Shown here: positions 1-10,061 of the stretch, in pieces
How positions within the stretch are numbered: position 1 is the stretch's first letter
Layout: the number at the start of each line of letters is the position of its first letter
From: Rhodobacterales bacterium UBA3089
GTDB taxonomy: Bacteria > Pseudomonadota > Alphaproteobacteria > Rhodobacterales > Rhodobacteraceae
Direction: 5' to 3'
NCBI GenBank assembly: GCA_002367255.1
Contig: DFBD01000241.1
Coordinates: 1-12,354, forward strand
DNA: 12,354 nt
The notes under the pieces: model-generated
What the model was told of the DNA's origin: nothing
Database searches by the model: none
Seen by the model: the letters and a program-made list of their open reading frames with translations, nothing else
Made by a program: the position numbers and the translations under genes

Positions 1-372
1 TAACGCCTCGGCGGTTACATTGCGATAATCAATGTCGAGCCCGGATTGTTCAGCGTGGAGCTGCGCTACGGGAATGTTTCCTGCCGCTGCATCGGCCCCG
101 ACAACGGTTGCACCAAGGCGCGCCATTGGTTCGGACAGCAATCCGCCGCCACAGCCTATATCCAACAGACGCAAGCCATCGAATGGCCTTAGCGAATTTG
201 GATCACGCCCGAATTCCGCACAGATTTGCTGAACGATATATTCCAGACGGATCGGGTTCATTTCATGCAGGGGTTTGAATTTACCCTTCGGGTCCCACCA
301 TTCAGCGGCCATCGCTTCGAATTTGGCGACCTCGGCTGGGTCAACAGTAACGGTTGTTTGCGTTGCACTCAT
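1..372 (-). CDS. ubiG: Ubiquinone biosynthesis O-methyltransferase UbiG, N-terminal half (cut by window edge)
   Basis: UbiG is a SAM-dependent methyltransferase that carries out both O-methylation steps of ubiquinone synthesis, at the membrane-associated Coq/Ubi complex. Reading leftwards from the ATG at 372, 124 codons are open to position 1 with no stop, and the rest lies outside the window; the family is about 240 residues, so about half is present. Visible family marks are the N-terminal [20 protein letters not shown] stretch (residues 18-37, typical of UbiG), MNPIRLEYI (38-46), the SAM-binding motif [21 protein letters not shown] (69-88) and the acidic D94 after the second strand, expected to bind the ribose of SAM. 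An AGG lies about 8 nt before the start. It is divergent from the peptidase gene with a 48-nt gap, so the two promoters must overlap. Family assignment is firm; the C-terminal half cannot be judged. Confidence 0.93.
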   Translation of the reverse strand, partial: MSATQTTVTVDPAEVAKFEAMAAEWWDPKGKFKPLHEMNPIRLEYIVQQICAEFGRDPNSLRPFDGLRLLDIGCGGGLLSEPMARLGATVVGADAAAGNIPVAQLHAEQSGLDIDYRNVTAEAL

Positions 373-420
373 CTTTTCTACCTGCCATGTTGGGGCGAAT
401 GATTAACTAATAGAGCATAT

Positions 421-1388
421 ATGCTGGAACATGCGAGCCATAAAGACGAGCAACCTCGTCGCAGCCTCTATCCTGCCCGTGATGCGTTCCATACGCAAAT
501 GCTGGAAGTGTCCGGCGGGCACTCGATATACGTGGAACAATCGGGGAGGGAAGATGGCGAACCAGTAGTCGTTTTACACGGTGGTCCGGGGGGTGGGTGC
601 AGCCCAGCGATGCGGCGGTTTTTCGACCCCGATCGCTATCGTGTGATTTTGTTTGATCAGCGCGGGTGTGGGCGCTCAACGCCTTATGCTAGCGTGGAAA
701 ACAATACGACTTGGGACTTGGTCGAGGATATCGAAGCTATTCGCGAGACTTTGGGCATTCCTAAATGGACCGTTTTTGGCGGGTCTTGGGGCGCGACGCT
801 GTCTTTGTTGTATGCTCAAGCACATCCGATACGGGTTAACGCATTAGTTTTACGTGGCATATTTACCATGACCCAAGCCGAGCTGGATTGGTTTTATGGC
901 GGTGGAGCCGGGCAGTTCTGGCCGGAAGCGTGGGCGTTGTTTTCGAACATGGTTCCAGCAGAGGAACGCCACGACATGATTGCCGCATATCGCGAACGAC
1001 TGTTCGGGAAGATTGATTCTGATGTTATCCGGTTCTCGCGGGCATGGGCGGCGTGGGAGAGCACGTTGGCAACGCTCGACTCAAAGGGGCATACCGGTCG
1101 GGTTCCTGCCCATTACGCGAAGGCGTTTTCCTTGATTGAAAACCATTACTTCACCCATAAAGGGTTCTTGCGCGAGGATCGTCAGATTTTTGCAGATATG
1201 GATAAGATCAGGAACATTCCCGGATATATCGTACAAGGCCGCTATGATATGATTTGCCCGCCACATACCGCACATGCGCTGCATAAGCTGTGGCCAAAAT
1301 CAAAATTGCAGTTAGTTAGAGCTGGTCATGCAATGTCCGAACCCGCTATCGCCGCCGAGCTGGTTGGTATTATGAACGAGATGGGTTG

Positions 1389-1389
<1 letters not shown>
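421..1389 (+). CDS. pip: Proline iminopeptidase (alpha/beta hydrolase, peptidase family S33)
   Basis: The 322-residue product matches the usual size of bacterial prolyl aminopeptidases, cytoplasmic enzymes that remove N-terminal proline from peptides. Seen in the sequence: the N-terminal RRSLYPAR signature (13-20), the oxyanion-hole loop HGGPGGG (53-59), DQRGCGRS (79-86), the nucleophile elbow GGSWG (120-124) with Ser122, GRYDMICPP (273-281) with the likely catalytic Asp276, and AGH (301-303) with His303, which complete the triad. There is no signal peptide. The ATG at 421 has only a weak GAG about 6-7 nt upstream, but it is kept because the conserved RRSLYPAR begins at residue 13. The gene is divergent from ubiG and convergent with fadH. 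No clear terminator hairpin was found in the 121 nt before the fadH end. A short frame overlaps its stop codon (see 1389). Confidence 0.93.
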
Positions 1390-3586
<2,197 letters not shown>

Positions 3587-3608
3587 TCACTAACGACCCG
3601 ACGGCAGG

Positions 3609-4358
3609 TTAAAGTGCGCCTAGCCCTCCGTCGACTGCGATGTTCTGGCCGGTGGTGAAACTGTTCGCTGGATCAGCAGCCCAGAGGATCGCCTGAACGA
3701 CTTCGTTAACAGTTGCCAACCGTCGCATGGGAACACCACGAGTCATGTGCGCTTCGACCTCGGGGTCGTTAACGGCATCACCAGCCATAGCGGTGGCGGC
3801 AAAGCTGGGGCAAATTGCGTTTACACGAATTCCTTTACGGGCGTATTCCAACGCGGCGGCGCGTGTAAGGCCTACGACTCCGTGTTTTGAAGCGCCATAG
3901 ATTGACAGCCAAGGTGCACCACCCAATCCGGCGACGGAGGCGATGTTAACGATTGCGCAACCCTGATTAGTTTCTGCGAATTGTGTTTCCATGGCGGGAA
4001 GCTGTGCCTGCATTGCCCAAAATACTCCTAAAAGGTTAACGTCCACGATCCTGCGGCATTCCTCTTCGGTTAGATGAGGAATTTTGGCGGGCGCATGCAC
4101 GATGCCCGCGTTGTTGATTGCAATGTCGAGCGAGCCGAATGTGTTAATTGCGAGTTTAACCAGTTCTTTACTGTAAGCAGGGTCACTTACGTCACCCACC
4201 AAGGTAACAACATCGCCAGACAGCCCTTCACCAAGGCCATCCGCTGAAATATCACCGAGAACCAGTTTCGCCCCCGCATCCGAAAACATTTTTGCCGATG
4301 CAGCGCCAAAGCCAGCGGAGGCACCAGTAATCAGAACCGTTTTGCCTACAAAGCTCAT
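3609..4358 (-). CDS. SDR family oxidoreductase (classical FabG-like, probably NAD-dependent)
   Basis: A complete classical short-chain dehydrogenase/reductase of 249 residues. Seen: cofactor loop TGASAGFG (11-18), Asp36 at the end of strand 2 (LVLGDI), which usually favours NAD(H) over NADP(H), NNAG (82-85), Asn108, and the catalytic Ser141, Tyr154 and Lys158 (YGASK). The C-terminus has the common AVDGGLGAL ending. It is cytoplasmic, and its reaction should be interconversion of an alcohol and a ketone; the substrate cannot be read from sequence. Its ATG overlaps the stop of the upstream SDR by 4 nt (ATGA, 4355-4358) and it has no strong ribosome binding site of its own, so translation is probably coupled. 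It sits between the RhlG-like SDR and fadH, which suggests a shared substrate class such as acyl-CoA or hydroxyacyl intermediates (inference). Confidence 0.88.
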   Translation of the reverse strand: MSFVGKTVLITGASAGFGAASAKMFSDAGAKLVLGDISADGLGEGLSGDVVTLVGDVSDPAYSKELVKLAINTFGSLDIAINNAGIVHAPAKIPHLTEEECRRIVDVNLLGVFWAMQAQLPAMETQFAETNQGCAIVNIASVAGLGGAPWLSIYGASKHGVVGLTRAAALEYARKGIRVNAICPSFAATAMAGDAVNDPEVEAHMTRGVPMRRLATVNEVVQAILWAADPANSFTTGQNIAVDGGLGAL

Positions 4359-5179
4359 GATGTCGCGTTTGCGAACAGATTTTGAGGGGGTTCGATGCTC
4401 ATACCACCGTCAAGCGGGATGATTGCGCCGGAAGTGTATGCACCACCGCGCCCGCACAAAAACAACGTCGCGCCTGCGATGTCCTCGGGGGTTCCGACAC
4501 GCCCGATAGGAACGTTTGCACTAACCTTTGTCTGACCGGCCTCGCTTCCAATCGCAAAGGATGTCATCTTGGTAGGAAAGGGTCCTGGGGCGAAAGCGTT
4601 AACGGTTATGTTCTTCGAGGCCAGCTCGGCCGCGAGAATCTTGGTTAAGTGGTGTACGGCACTCTTGGAGACAGCATAGGAATATGCCCCTTCCGCCAGT
4701 GGAACAGTTCCCATAACGGACCCGATATTAATAATTCGCGAAGGATCCCCATCGGTAGCTCCGGCCCTTAACAACCCGGTAAGGTTTCGCGTCAGTGTAA
4801 ACATGCCGGCAACGTTAATGTTCATTACCTTTTCCCAAGCTTTATACGAGAAGGAATTGTATGGCTCCCCCCATGTAACCCCTGCGTTGTTGACCAGAAT
4901 GTCCAACGAGTCGGTACGGGATTTGATGTTTTCGGTTAGCTCATCAATCGCAGCTTCGGAGCCAACATCACCTGCAAACCCTTCAGCCGAACCTTCTGCG
5001 TCCAGCGTGTTTAATTCAGCGGCGACAGCTTCGCATGCTTCGCCCTTTCGACTGGCGATCAAGACGTGAGCACCACCGTGGACCAACGCTTCGGCGATCA
5101 TGCGACCGATACCGGTTGCGCCGCCGGTTACCAATGCAGTTTTGCCGGAAACACCGAAAATACTGTTAAGATATGCCAT
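4355..5179 (-). CDS. SDR family oxidoreductase, RhlG-like, probably NADP-dependent
   Basis: A 274-residue classical SDR and first gene of the minus-strand operon. Seen: TGGATGIG (18-25), Arg44-Lys45 after strand 2 (IASRKG), which favours NADPH, NNAG (97-100), WEKVMNINV (115-123) with Asn122, NIGSVMG (151-157) with Ser154, and Tyr168/Lys172 (YSYAVSK). The wording WGEPYNSFSYKAWEKVM, RIINIGSV, FAPGPFPTKMT and IIPLDGG resembles the Pseudomonas beta-ketoacyl reductase RhlG more than FabG itself. No rhamnolipid genes are near, so the symbol is not transferred. A GGGAGA lies 6-7 nt before the ATG at 5179, and the promoter should lie in the 169-nt gap shared with the small membrane protein gene. Likely role: reduction of a ketone, possibly a 3-ketoacyl compound, alongside the NAD-type SDR and FadH downstream (inference). 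Confidence 0.88.
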   Translation of the reverse strand: MAYLNSIFGVSGKTALVTGGATGIGRMIAEALVHGGAHVLIASRKGEACEAVAAELNTLDAEGSAEGFAGDVGSEAAIDELTENIKSRTDSLDILVNNAGVTWGEPYNSFSYKAWEKVMNINVAGMFTLTRNLTGLLRAGATDGDPSRIINIGSVMGTVPLAEGAYSYAVSKSAVHHLTKILAAELASKNITVNAFAPGPFPTKMTSFAIGSEAGQTKVSANVPIGRVGTPEDIAGATLFLCGRGGAYTSGAIIPLDGGMSIEPPQNLFANATS

Positions 5180-5292
5180 TTCTTTCTCCCAAATTGTTAA
5201 ATCGAAGACTGCCCAATTACCAAAAGCAATGCAATCGTGAACGTAGCATTCCGGTTATTTAGAAAATATCTTAGGTAAACTTGCTATCTTGA

Positions 5293-5298
5293 TATACA
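5293..5298 (+). promoter_or_regulatory. Candidate -10 element for the small membrane protein gene
   Basis: TATACA at 5293-5298 matches TATAAT in 5 of 6 positions and lies 50 nt before the proposed start at 5349. The hexamer 16 nt upstream, TTAGGT at 5271-5276, is a poor -35. The whole divergent gap 5180-5348 is AT-rich compared with its neighbours and must also hold the promoter of the SDR-fadH operon; I could not assign that one on the minus strand. Confidence 0.25.
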
Positions 5299-5348
5299 CT
5301 CAAGGCCGGGTAATAAGTGGCTGGAAACTGACATTTAGAGGTTTGAAT

Positions 5349-5606
5349 ATGTTATATTTTTACATCAGCGCAATATGCGGTATCGGCGGCGGGATATTCT
5401 CGTCACAATTTTTCAAAGAGCATTCGCTCGGCCTGCTTGGTGATTTTTTCACCGGATTTCTCGGTGGTGTCACCGCGCACACAATTATTGTACTGACGGT
5501 GGGCGGCTCGGCCTTTTCCCTCGCGATTGTCGGAGGATTCATCGGTGGGGTAATCGTCCGTGTTGCGTTTTCGATAATTCGTCAACGCATGTCATCGGAT
5601 TCCTAA
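5349..5606 (+). CDS. Small glycine-rich membrane protein, GlsB/YeaQ-like
   Basis: An 85-residue, very hydrophobic protein with three likely membrane segments (about 1-22, 28-50 and 53-77) rich in glycine pairs (GIGGG, GFLGG, VGGFIGG), ending in a short basic and polar tail ([10 protein letters not shown]). The pattern of [13 protein letters not shown] followed by a last span ending SIIR resembles the GlsB/YeaQ/YmgE (transglycosylase-associated) family of small inner-membrane proteins, whose function is poorly known. The ATG at 5349 is chosen because AGAGG lies 7 nt upstream; an in-frame TTG at 5289 would add 20 polar residues without a good ribosome binding site. Its stop overlaps the dapB stop on the opposite strand (5603-5606), leaving no space for a terminator between the two genes. 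Confidence 0.72.
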   Translation: MLYFYISAICGIGGGIFSSQFFKEHSLGLLGDFFTGFLGGVTAHTIIVLTVGGSAFSLAIVGGFIGGVIVRVAFSIIRQRMSSDS

Positions 5607-6415
5607 TCCAGCCCAAGCACATCCAGCATGGTGTATTCGCCTGGTTTTTGAGACTGACCCCATAAGGCTGCTTTGATCGCTCCGCGTGCGAACAGCATTC
5701 GATCGCTGGCGATATGACGCAGAATGATACGCTCGCCTTCGCCTGCGAAAATTACATCGTGCTCGCCAACAACATCGCCGCCGCGTAGCGAGACGAACCC
5801 GATGTCGCCGCGTTTACGTGCGCCGGTTTCGCCGTCTCGACCCCGATCTGAAACATCTGCCAGATTAACACCACGCCCTTCGGCAGCAGCTTCGCCAAGC
5901 ATCAAGGCCGTCCCGGATGGGGCATCGACCTTGTGGCGATGGTGCATTTCGGCAATCTCGATATCAAAATCCATATCGAGGGCCGCGGCGACTTTGCGTG
6001 TTAGAACGGTTAATAAATTCACACCAAGGCTCATATTTCCCGCTCGCACTACAATTGCATGCCGCGCGGCTGCCGCAATCTTGGCGAGGTGGGATTCTTC
6101 TAGGCCAGTCGTACCGATCACATGCGTGATCCGCGCCTGCGCTGCCAATTCGGAATGCAGAACGGTTGCTTCCGGAGAGGTGAAATCAACTACGGCGTGG
6201 GAATGTGCAAGAACTTCCAAGGGGTCATCTGAAACGATTATGCCATTGGCAGCACTACCAAGGCATTCGCCAAGGTCGCGGCCGATCCAGTCGTGGCCGA
6301 CGCGTTCCGTTACGCCAACCAGATGAGAGTTATCGTTTTCCTCGATGGCTTGAACCAGCATCTGACCCATCCGGCCGGACGCACCCATTACTGCAATACC
6401 TGTAGTTTCGCTCAT
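5603..6415 (-). CDS. dapB: 4-hydroxy-tetrahydrodipicolinate reductase
   Basis: DapB reduces the cyclic intermediate of the diaminopimelate/lysine pathway with NAD(P)H in the cytoplasm, feeding peptidoglycan and lysine synthesis. The 270-residue length is normal. Seen: N-terminal nucleotide-binding GASGRMG (11-17), DFTSP (77-81), GTTG (101-104), NMSLGVNLL (127-135), and the active-site segment [15 protein letters not shown] (156-170), with His158/His159 and Lys162 as the expected catalytic and substrate-binding residues. A GAGGG lies about 6 nt before the ATG at 6415. It is divergent from rbfA with a 102-nt gap, and its 3' end meets the small membrane protein gene tail to tail with overlapping stops, so transcripts of the two genes are expected to overlap. 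Confidence 0.96.
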   Translation of the reverse strand: MSETTGIAVMGASGRMGQMLVQAIEENDNSHLVGVTERVGHDWIGRDLGECLGSAANGIIVSDDPLEVLAHSHAVVDFTSPEATVLHSELAAQARITHVIGTTGLEESHLAKIAAAARHAIVVRAGNMSLGVNLLTVLTRKVAAALDMDFDIEIAEMHHRHKVDAPSGTALMLGEAAAEGRGVNLADVSDRGRDGETGARKRGDIGFVSLRGGDVVGEHDVIFAGEGERIILRHIASDRMLFARGAIKAALWGQSQKPGEYTMLDVLGLD

Positions 6416-6483
6416 TTCGGCCCTCGTTAGCTATTTGTTGACAGGTTTAGCGTTCAATTCACCCGAAGCAAAGGGGGGATGGC

Positions 6484-6512
6484 TTGACTTGGGCGTAATC
6501 TGGGGGGAATAG
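6484..6512 (+). promoter_or_regulatory. Weak promoter-like pair upstream of rbfA
   Basis: TTGACT (6484-6489) is followed after 17 nt by GAATAG (6507-6512). If used, transcription would start essentially at the rbfA ATG, which fits poorly with the G-rich Shine-Dalgarno-like tracts at 6502-6507 and 6512-6515. A second hexamer, TTGACA at 6438-6443, has no good -10 at the right distance. The real promoter of the rbfA cluster must lie within or beyond 6416-6517. Confidence 0.2.
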
Positions 6513-6517
6513 GGGCC

Positions 6518-6925
6518 ATGGCAAAGAAAAGATTCAACGCGGGCACAGGCCCATCTCAACGACAGCTCCGCGTAGGCGAGCTGATCAGGCGCAAACTTTC
6601 CGACATTATGTTGCGGGGGGAATTGCATGATGACGAGCTGGCACATGTGTCTGTAACGATTGGCGAGGTGCGCGTATCCCCGGATTTGCGTAACGCCATC
6701 GTTTTTGCACTGCCGCTGGGCGGGATAAACACGGAAGCAGTGGTTGAGGCGTTGAACCGCAACCAAGGCGAGCTTCGTCATTTGGTTACCAAAGGGTTAA
6801 AGCTAAAACACGCGCCCGAGCTGAAGTTCTTGGCGGATCGCAGTTTTGACCAGATTGAAGCGACGAATAAGTTGTTAGACTCCCCTGAAGTACGCCGTGA
6901 TCTTGGCCACGATGAAGACGAATAG
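6518..6925 (+). CDS. rbfA: 30S ribosome-binding factor RbfA
   Basis: RbfA is a small KH-type factor that binds the 30S subunit near the 5' end of 16S rRNA during late maturation and cold adaptation. The 135-residue product has the N-terminal SQRQLRVGELIRRKLSDIM helix (13-31), VSVTIGEVRVSPDLRNA (44-60), the PLGG turn (66-69), and the conserved GELRHLVTKGLKLKHAPELK region (84-103) followed by FLADRSFD. The C-terminal tail is short and acidic (GHDEDE). The start at 6518 is preceded by G-rich tracts that can act as ribosome binding site. It heads a dense plus-strand cluster: the next start is only 6 nt after its stop. In many bacteria it follows infB; here it is instead divergent from dapB. Confidence 0.95.
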   Translation: MAKKRFNAGTGPSQRQLRVGELIRRKLSDIMLRGELHDDELAHVSVTIGEVRVSPDLRNAIVFALPLGGINTEAVVEALNRNQGELRHLVTKGLKLKHAPELKFLADRSFDQIEATNKLLDSPEVRRDLGHDEDE

Positions 6926-6931
6926 GCCGAT

Positions 6932-8443
6932 ATGATTAAGGGGCTGTTGCAAAAGTTCCGAAAACCGCAAGGCCGCACGCAGGCGCAGCGAATGCTGACC
7001 TTGCGAAGCGCGCCGGTTTACTATCTGCCGATCACTAAATGCGGCAGTACATACCTAAAGAACGTGTTCTATTATCTGGACCATGCGGACGAGCATGTTT
7101 CAGGCATCGACATACATTCGAACGCGGACGATCTGGTTCGCGCGAAGACAGGCGACGAAGAAGCCATCCGCCAAAGCCCCTATGCGTTCGCAGTTTTGCG
7201 TGATCCGGTGGAACGGTTCCTGTCTTTATACTTTGACAAGATTTATGGCGACGGGCCGAATAATTTTGCGGATATTCGTGTGTATCTGGCAGAAGAGATC
7301 GGGCTGAATCTGACACGCGATCTTAGCGTTGATGCGCATCGCGAAAACTGTAACCGGTTTATCGATTGGTTAGGGTTGAACTTGTCTTTCAAAACAGATG
7401 TGCCAATCAACCACCATTGGCGTCGTCAGTCCAGCCGCTTGCAAAGAGTGGATAAATTGGACATCAAGCACCTGACGTTGGATGGCCTAAGTTGGCAGTT
7501 GCCATTGTTGTTGGGCAACGTTGTTCCGAATATAGGGCAGGCCATGAAGGTTGTTAAGTCGGACAATCGAACAGACAAGCCTTTTACGCAGGCGGAGATT
7601 TTGGACGCGGCGTTGATAGGCAAAATCGAAACCGTGTACTCCAACGACAAGAGGCTTTATGATCAGGCATCACAGAAATGGCAGCCTTGGCGGGAATATC
7701 ATCCCGAAGTCACAAAAGACGAAACAATCCGGTGTTTTACTGCGTCGGAGCATCCGATTAACTGCGTTGCGATTTCCAAAATCGGACGGACGTATTTAAG
7801 AAACCTGCTGTACCTTTTAGAGCATGAAAAAGAATACCATGAACCCTTAAAAATTCACACTAAGGGCGTGTCCTCGGTCAGCGAATTGACAAAGGATGAA
7901 TTGGCCAAAGAGGTTAGCTTCTTTGTTGTCAGGGACCCGGTGGAAAGGTTTTTTTCGCTGTATTTTGACAAAATATACGGAACTGGGGAACGCTCCTTTC
8001 CGTGGATTGCGAAACGGCTTGTTAAGCATCGGGGGTTTGTTCATGAAGAAAACCTTACGGTCGATCAACATCGGGCAAACTGCTTGGCTTTGCTGGGGTA
8101 CATCAACCGCAAATTTGAAACAGAGGCTTTACCGGATATTAATTCGCATTGGTCTCCGCAGGTCGAGATGGCCAAGAAAGCTATTCGGTTCGGTTTGCAG
8201 CCGTTGTTGTTAGAGAGTTTGGATGAGCAGTTACTGCATATTTCTGATGGGCGTATCGATGGGTTAGAAAAGGCAATGCAAGCGCTACCGCATCGTAACC
8301 GTTCATCCAAGCCGTACTCGGTTGAAGAAATTCTGACACCGGAAATCGCGCAACGGATTTCAGGACTTTATGCGGCCGATCAAGCGTTGTATGAGCGGGT
8401 CAAGACGGCTTGGGATATAACCGGTCGACCACCTAAACTGTAG
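6932..8443 (+). CDS. Tandem-duplicated sulfotransferase-like protein (two family-2-type domains)
   Basis: A 503-residue protein made of two homologous halves, each resembling family-2/carbohydrate-type sulfotransferases that move sulfate from PAPS to a hydroxyl group. N half: 5'-phosphosulfate-type loop [11 protein letters not shown] (34-44) and 3'-phosphate-type motif [18 protein letters not shown] (89-106), then VDAHRENC (133-140), INHHW (159-163) and NRTDKPF-AEIL (212-224). C half: [11 protein letters not shown] (281-291), [18 protein letters not shown] (333-350), VDQHRANC (377-384), INSHW (403-407), NRSSKPY-EEIL (456-468). From the RDPVERF motif to the end the copies align without gaps at an offset of 244 residues. 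The C copy has Arg where the N copy has the loop Ser, so it may bind cofactor poorly. No signal peptide or membrane span is seen. It lies 6 nt after rbfA and 7 nt before truB, so it is probably co-transcribed. Ribosome binding site is weak, suggesting coupling to rbfA. Substrate unknown; activity is inferred from motifs only. Confidence 0.8.
   Translation: MIKGLLQKFRKPQGRTQAQRMLTLRSAPVYYLPITKCGSTYLKNVFYYLDHADEHVSGIDIHSNADDLVRAKTGDEEAIRQSPYAFAVLRDPVERFLSLYFDKIYGDGPNNFADIRVYLAEEIGLNLTRDLSVDAHRENCNRFIDWLGLNLSFKTDVPINHHWRRQSSRLQRVDKLDIKHLTLDGLSWQLPLLLGNVVPNIGQAMKVVKSDNRTDKPFTQAEILDAALIGKIETVYSNDKRLYDQASQKWQPWREYHPEVTKDETIRCFTASEHPINCVAISKIGRTYLRNLLYLLEHEKEYHEPLKIHTKGVSSVSELTKDELAKEVSFFVVRDPVERFFSLYFDKIYGTGERSFPWIAKRLVKHRGFVHEENLTVDQHRANCLALLGYINRKFETEALPDINSHWSPQVEMAKKAIRFGLQPLLLESLDEQLLHISDGRIDGLEKAMQALPHRNRSSKPYSVEEILTPEIAQRISGLYAADQALYERVKTAWDITGRPPKL
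7013..8419 (+). repeat. Internal tandem domain duplication within the sulfotransferase-like gene
   Basis: Protein residues about 28-252 and 275-496 form two copies of one domain, joined by a roughly 20-residue linker around [11 protein letters not shown] (255-265). The best-conserved block, starting RDPVERF, is identical at 17 of 19 residues, yet the codons beneath differ at many third positions, so this is not a recent DNA duplication. Matching blocks at a constant offset of 244 residues include H-R-NC, IN-HW, NR-KP and EIL, down to the final Tyr/Trp helix ([10 protein letters not shown] against [10 protein letters not shown]). Confidence 0.85.
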
Positions 8444-8450
8444 GAATATC

Positions 8451-9362
8451 ATGGCAAGACGTAAAAAAGGGCGCGCGCTTAGCGGATGGCTGGTTGTAGA
8501 TAAACCGCTCGGCATTACGTCGAGTGCGGTTGTGAATAAGGCTAAATGGGCGTTTGACGCGCAAAAGGCCGGGCATGCGGGCACGTTGGACCCGGAGGCG
8601 ACGGGTGTTTTGGCGATTGCGTTTGGCGAGGCGACGAAAACGGTGCCGTATGTGACGGACTCCATGAAGGCGTATCGGTTTACTGTGCGTCTGGGGCAAG
8701 CGACGAATACCGATGATGGCGAAGGCGAGGTGGTATCCGAAAGCGATAAGCGCCCATCGGCTGATGAAATTCGTGCCGCTCTACCTGCGTTCAGCGGTAA
8801 TATCATGCAAGTCCCGCCGCAGTATTCTGCCGTGAAGGTGGACGGCGAACGCGCCTATAAACGGGCGCGTGACGGTGAGGAAATGGAGCTTTCTGCTCGT
8901 CCGCTGTTGGTGGAATCGCTTGAGTTGATCGAGATGCCAGATGCGGATCACGCCATTCTCGAAATGGTTTGCGGTAAGGGCGGTTACGTCCGTTCAATCG
9001 CCCGCGATCTGGGGCAGGCACTGGGCTGTTTTGGCCATGTTGTGCAGTTGCGGCGCGTTTGGGCTGGCCCGTTCGAGGTGTCGGATGGAATTTCATTTGA
9101 AACGCTGGATGAAATGGCGAAGGACCGCAAGCTGGACGATTTCCTTTTACCGCTAGAGGCCGGGCTGCATGATTTGAACGAACTGAGCTGCACACCTGAA
9201 GGTGCCGCCAAGCTGCGCAATGGTAACCCGGGGATGGTTATCGCCTCGGATGTGGAATACGGCGAAGAATGTTGGGCCTCGTTGGATGGTAAGCCAATAG
9301 CTATTGGGGTTTACAAAGGCGGTGAATTACACCCAAATCGGGTTTTTGTTCCGGAGGAATAA
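8451..9362 (+). CDS. truB: tRNA pseudouridine(55) synthase TruB
   Basis: TruB makes pseudouridine at position 55 in the T-loop of tRNAs. The 303-residue product has [15 protein letters not shown] (11-25), the active-site motif [13 protein letters not shown] (42-54) with catalytic Asp47, [19 protein letters not shown] (122-140), [15 protein letters not shown] (the KGGYxRS-type motif of family TruB), and a C-terminal domain of about 60 residues after 240. AGGA lies 6-7 nt before the ATG. It starts 7 nt after the sulfotransferase-like gene, and its end contains the ribosome binding site GGAGGA of the next gene, whose ATG directly abuts its TAA. This matches the usual position of truB between rbfA and rpsO, apart from the inserted genes. 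Confidence 0.96.
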   Translation: MARRKKGRALSGWLVVDKPLGITSSAVVNKAKWAFDAQKAGHAGTLDPEATGVLAIAFGEATKTVPYVTDSMKAYRFTVRLGQATNTDDGEGEVVSESDKRPSADEIRAALPAFSGNIMQVPPQYSAVKVDGERAYKRARDGEEMELSARPLLVESLELIEMPDADHAILEMVCGKGGYVRSIARDLGQALGCFGHVVQLRRVWAGPFEVSDGISFETLDEMAKDRKLDDFLLPLEAGLHDLNELSCTPEGAAKLRNGNPGMVIASDVEYGEECWASLDGKPIAIGVYKGGELHPNRVFVPEE

Positions 9363-10061
9363 ATGGTGGACCGCATAAACCATCTGGGCCAACCAATCGG
9401 GGAAGACGTTGTTTGGACACACGCCAAGACACCGCCGCGTAGCAATATGGACGGTCAGTATTGTCGACTGGAACCTATCGATATCAACCGCCATGCGCCT
9501 GACCTGTTTGAAGCGTTTTCAGCGGATGAAACGGGCGGTATCTGGACCTATCTGTTCACGGAGCCCTTCAAGACCGAATCCGATCTGCGCAAATGGATGG
9601 AGGCCGCCTGCCTAGGCGACGACCCGTTGTTTCATGCGCTTATAGATAAGCGCACCGAAAAGGCCGTTGGTTTTGCCACGTTTATGCGGATTGACCCGGC
9701 GATGGGCGTTATCGAGGTCGGCAACATTAACTTTTCGCCCCTACTGCAACGCACTCCCGCTGCGACCGAGGCCATGTTCTTAATGATGCAACGGGCCTTT
9801 GCGCTTGGCTATCGCCGTTACGAATGGAAATGCGATAACTTGAATGCCCCCTCGCATAAGGCGGCAAAGCGGTTGGGATTCAAATATGAAGGTCTGTTCC
9901 GGCAGGCGATTGTGTATAAAGGCCGCAATCGCGACACGGCATGGTTCTCGATCATCGATTCCGAGTGGCCAGCACTGGAAACCGCGTTTAAGGCTTGGTT
10001 GAACCCGTCGAATTTCGATGCCGACGGTCGGCAAATCAAACGGCTGGAAGACTTTCGATGA
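9363..10061 (+). CDS. GNAT family N-acetyltransferase (RimJ/RimL-like)
   Basis: A 232-residue GNAT of the Acetyltransf_3 type. An N-terminal extension (1-30) precedes the fold, which starts around YCRLEPID (33-40). Visible marks are VGFATFMRIDP (102-112), EVGNINFSPLLQRT (118-131), with the acetyl-CoA pyrophosphate loop in LLQRTPAATEA (127-137), and the late motif CDNLNAPSHKAAKRLGFKYE (157-176), which positions a conserved Asn in this family, then FRQAIVYKGRNRDTAW. The protein should be cytoplasmic and transfer an acetyl group to an amine; the target is unknown. The start abuts the truB TAA with GGAGGA 5 nt upstream. Its stop overlaps the start of the DUF1643 gene (ATGA). The company of rbfA and truB hints at a link to translation, but this is only a guess from position. 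Confidence 0.88.
   Translation: MVDRINHLGQPIGEDVVWTHAKTPPRSNMDGQYCRLEPIDINRHAPDLFEAFSADETGGIWTYLFTEPFKTESDLRKWMEAACLGDDPLFHALIDKRTEKAVGFATFMRIDPAMGVIEVGNINFSPLLQRTPAATEAMFLMMQRAFALGYRRYEWKCDNLNAPSHKAAKRLGFKYEGLFRQAIVYKGRNRDTAWFSIIDSEWPALETAFKAWLNPSNFDADGRQIKRLEDFR

Noticed and set aside
5289..5348. TTG-initiated N-terminal extension of the small membrane protein.
   Set aside because: The ATG at 5349 has AGAGG at good spacing; the extension is polar and overlaps the candidate -10 region.
5724..6326. 200-codon plus-strand frame inside dapB.
   Set aside because: It is antisense to a clear dapB, and its product is low-complexity and rich in Ser, Pro and Arg.
9995..10057. Upstream start for the DUF1643 gene.
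   Set aside because: It lies inside the GNAT coding region, and the ATGA overlap at 10058 is the typical coupled start.
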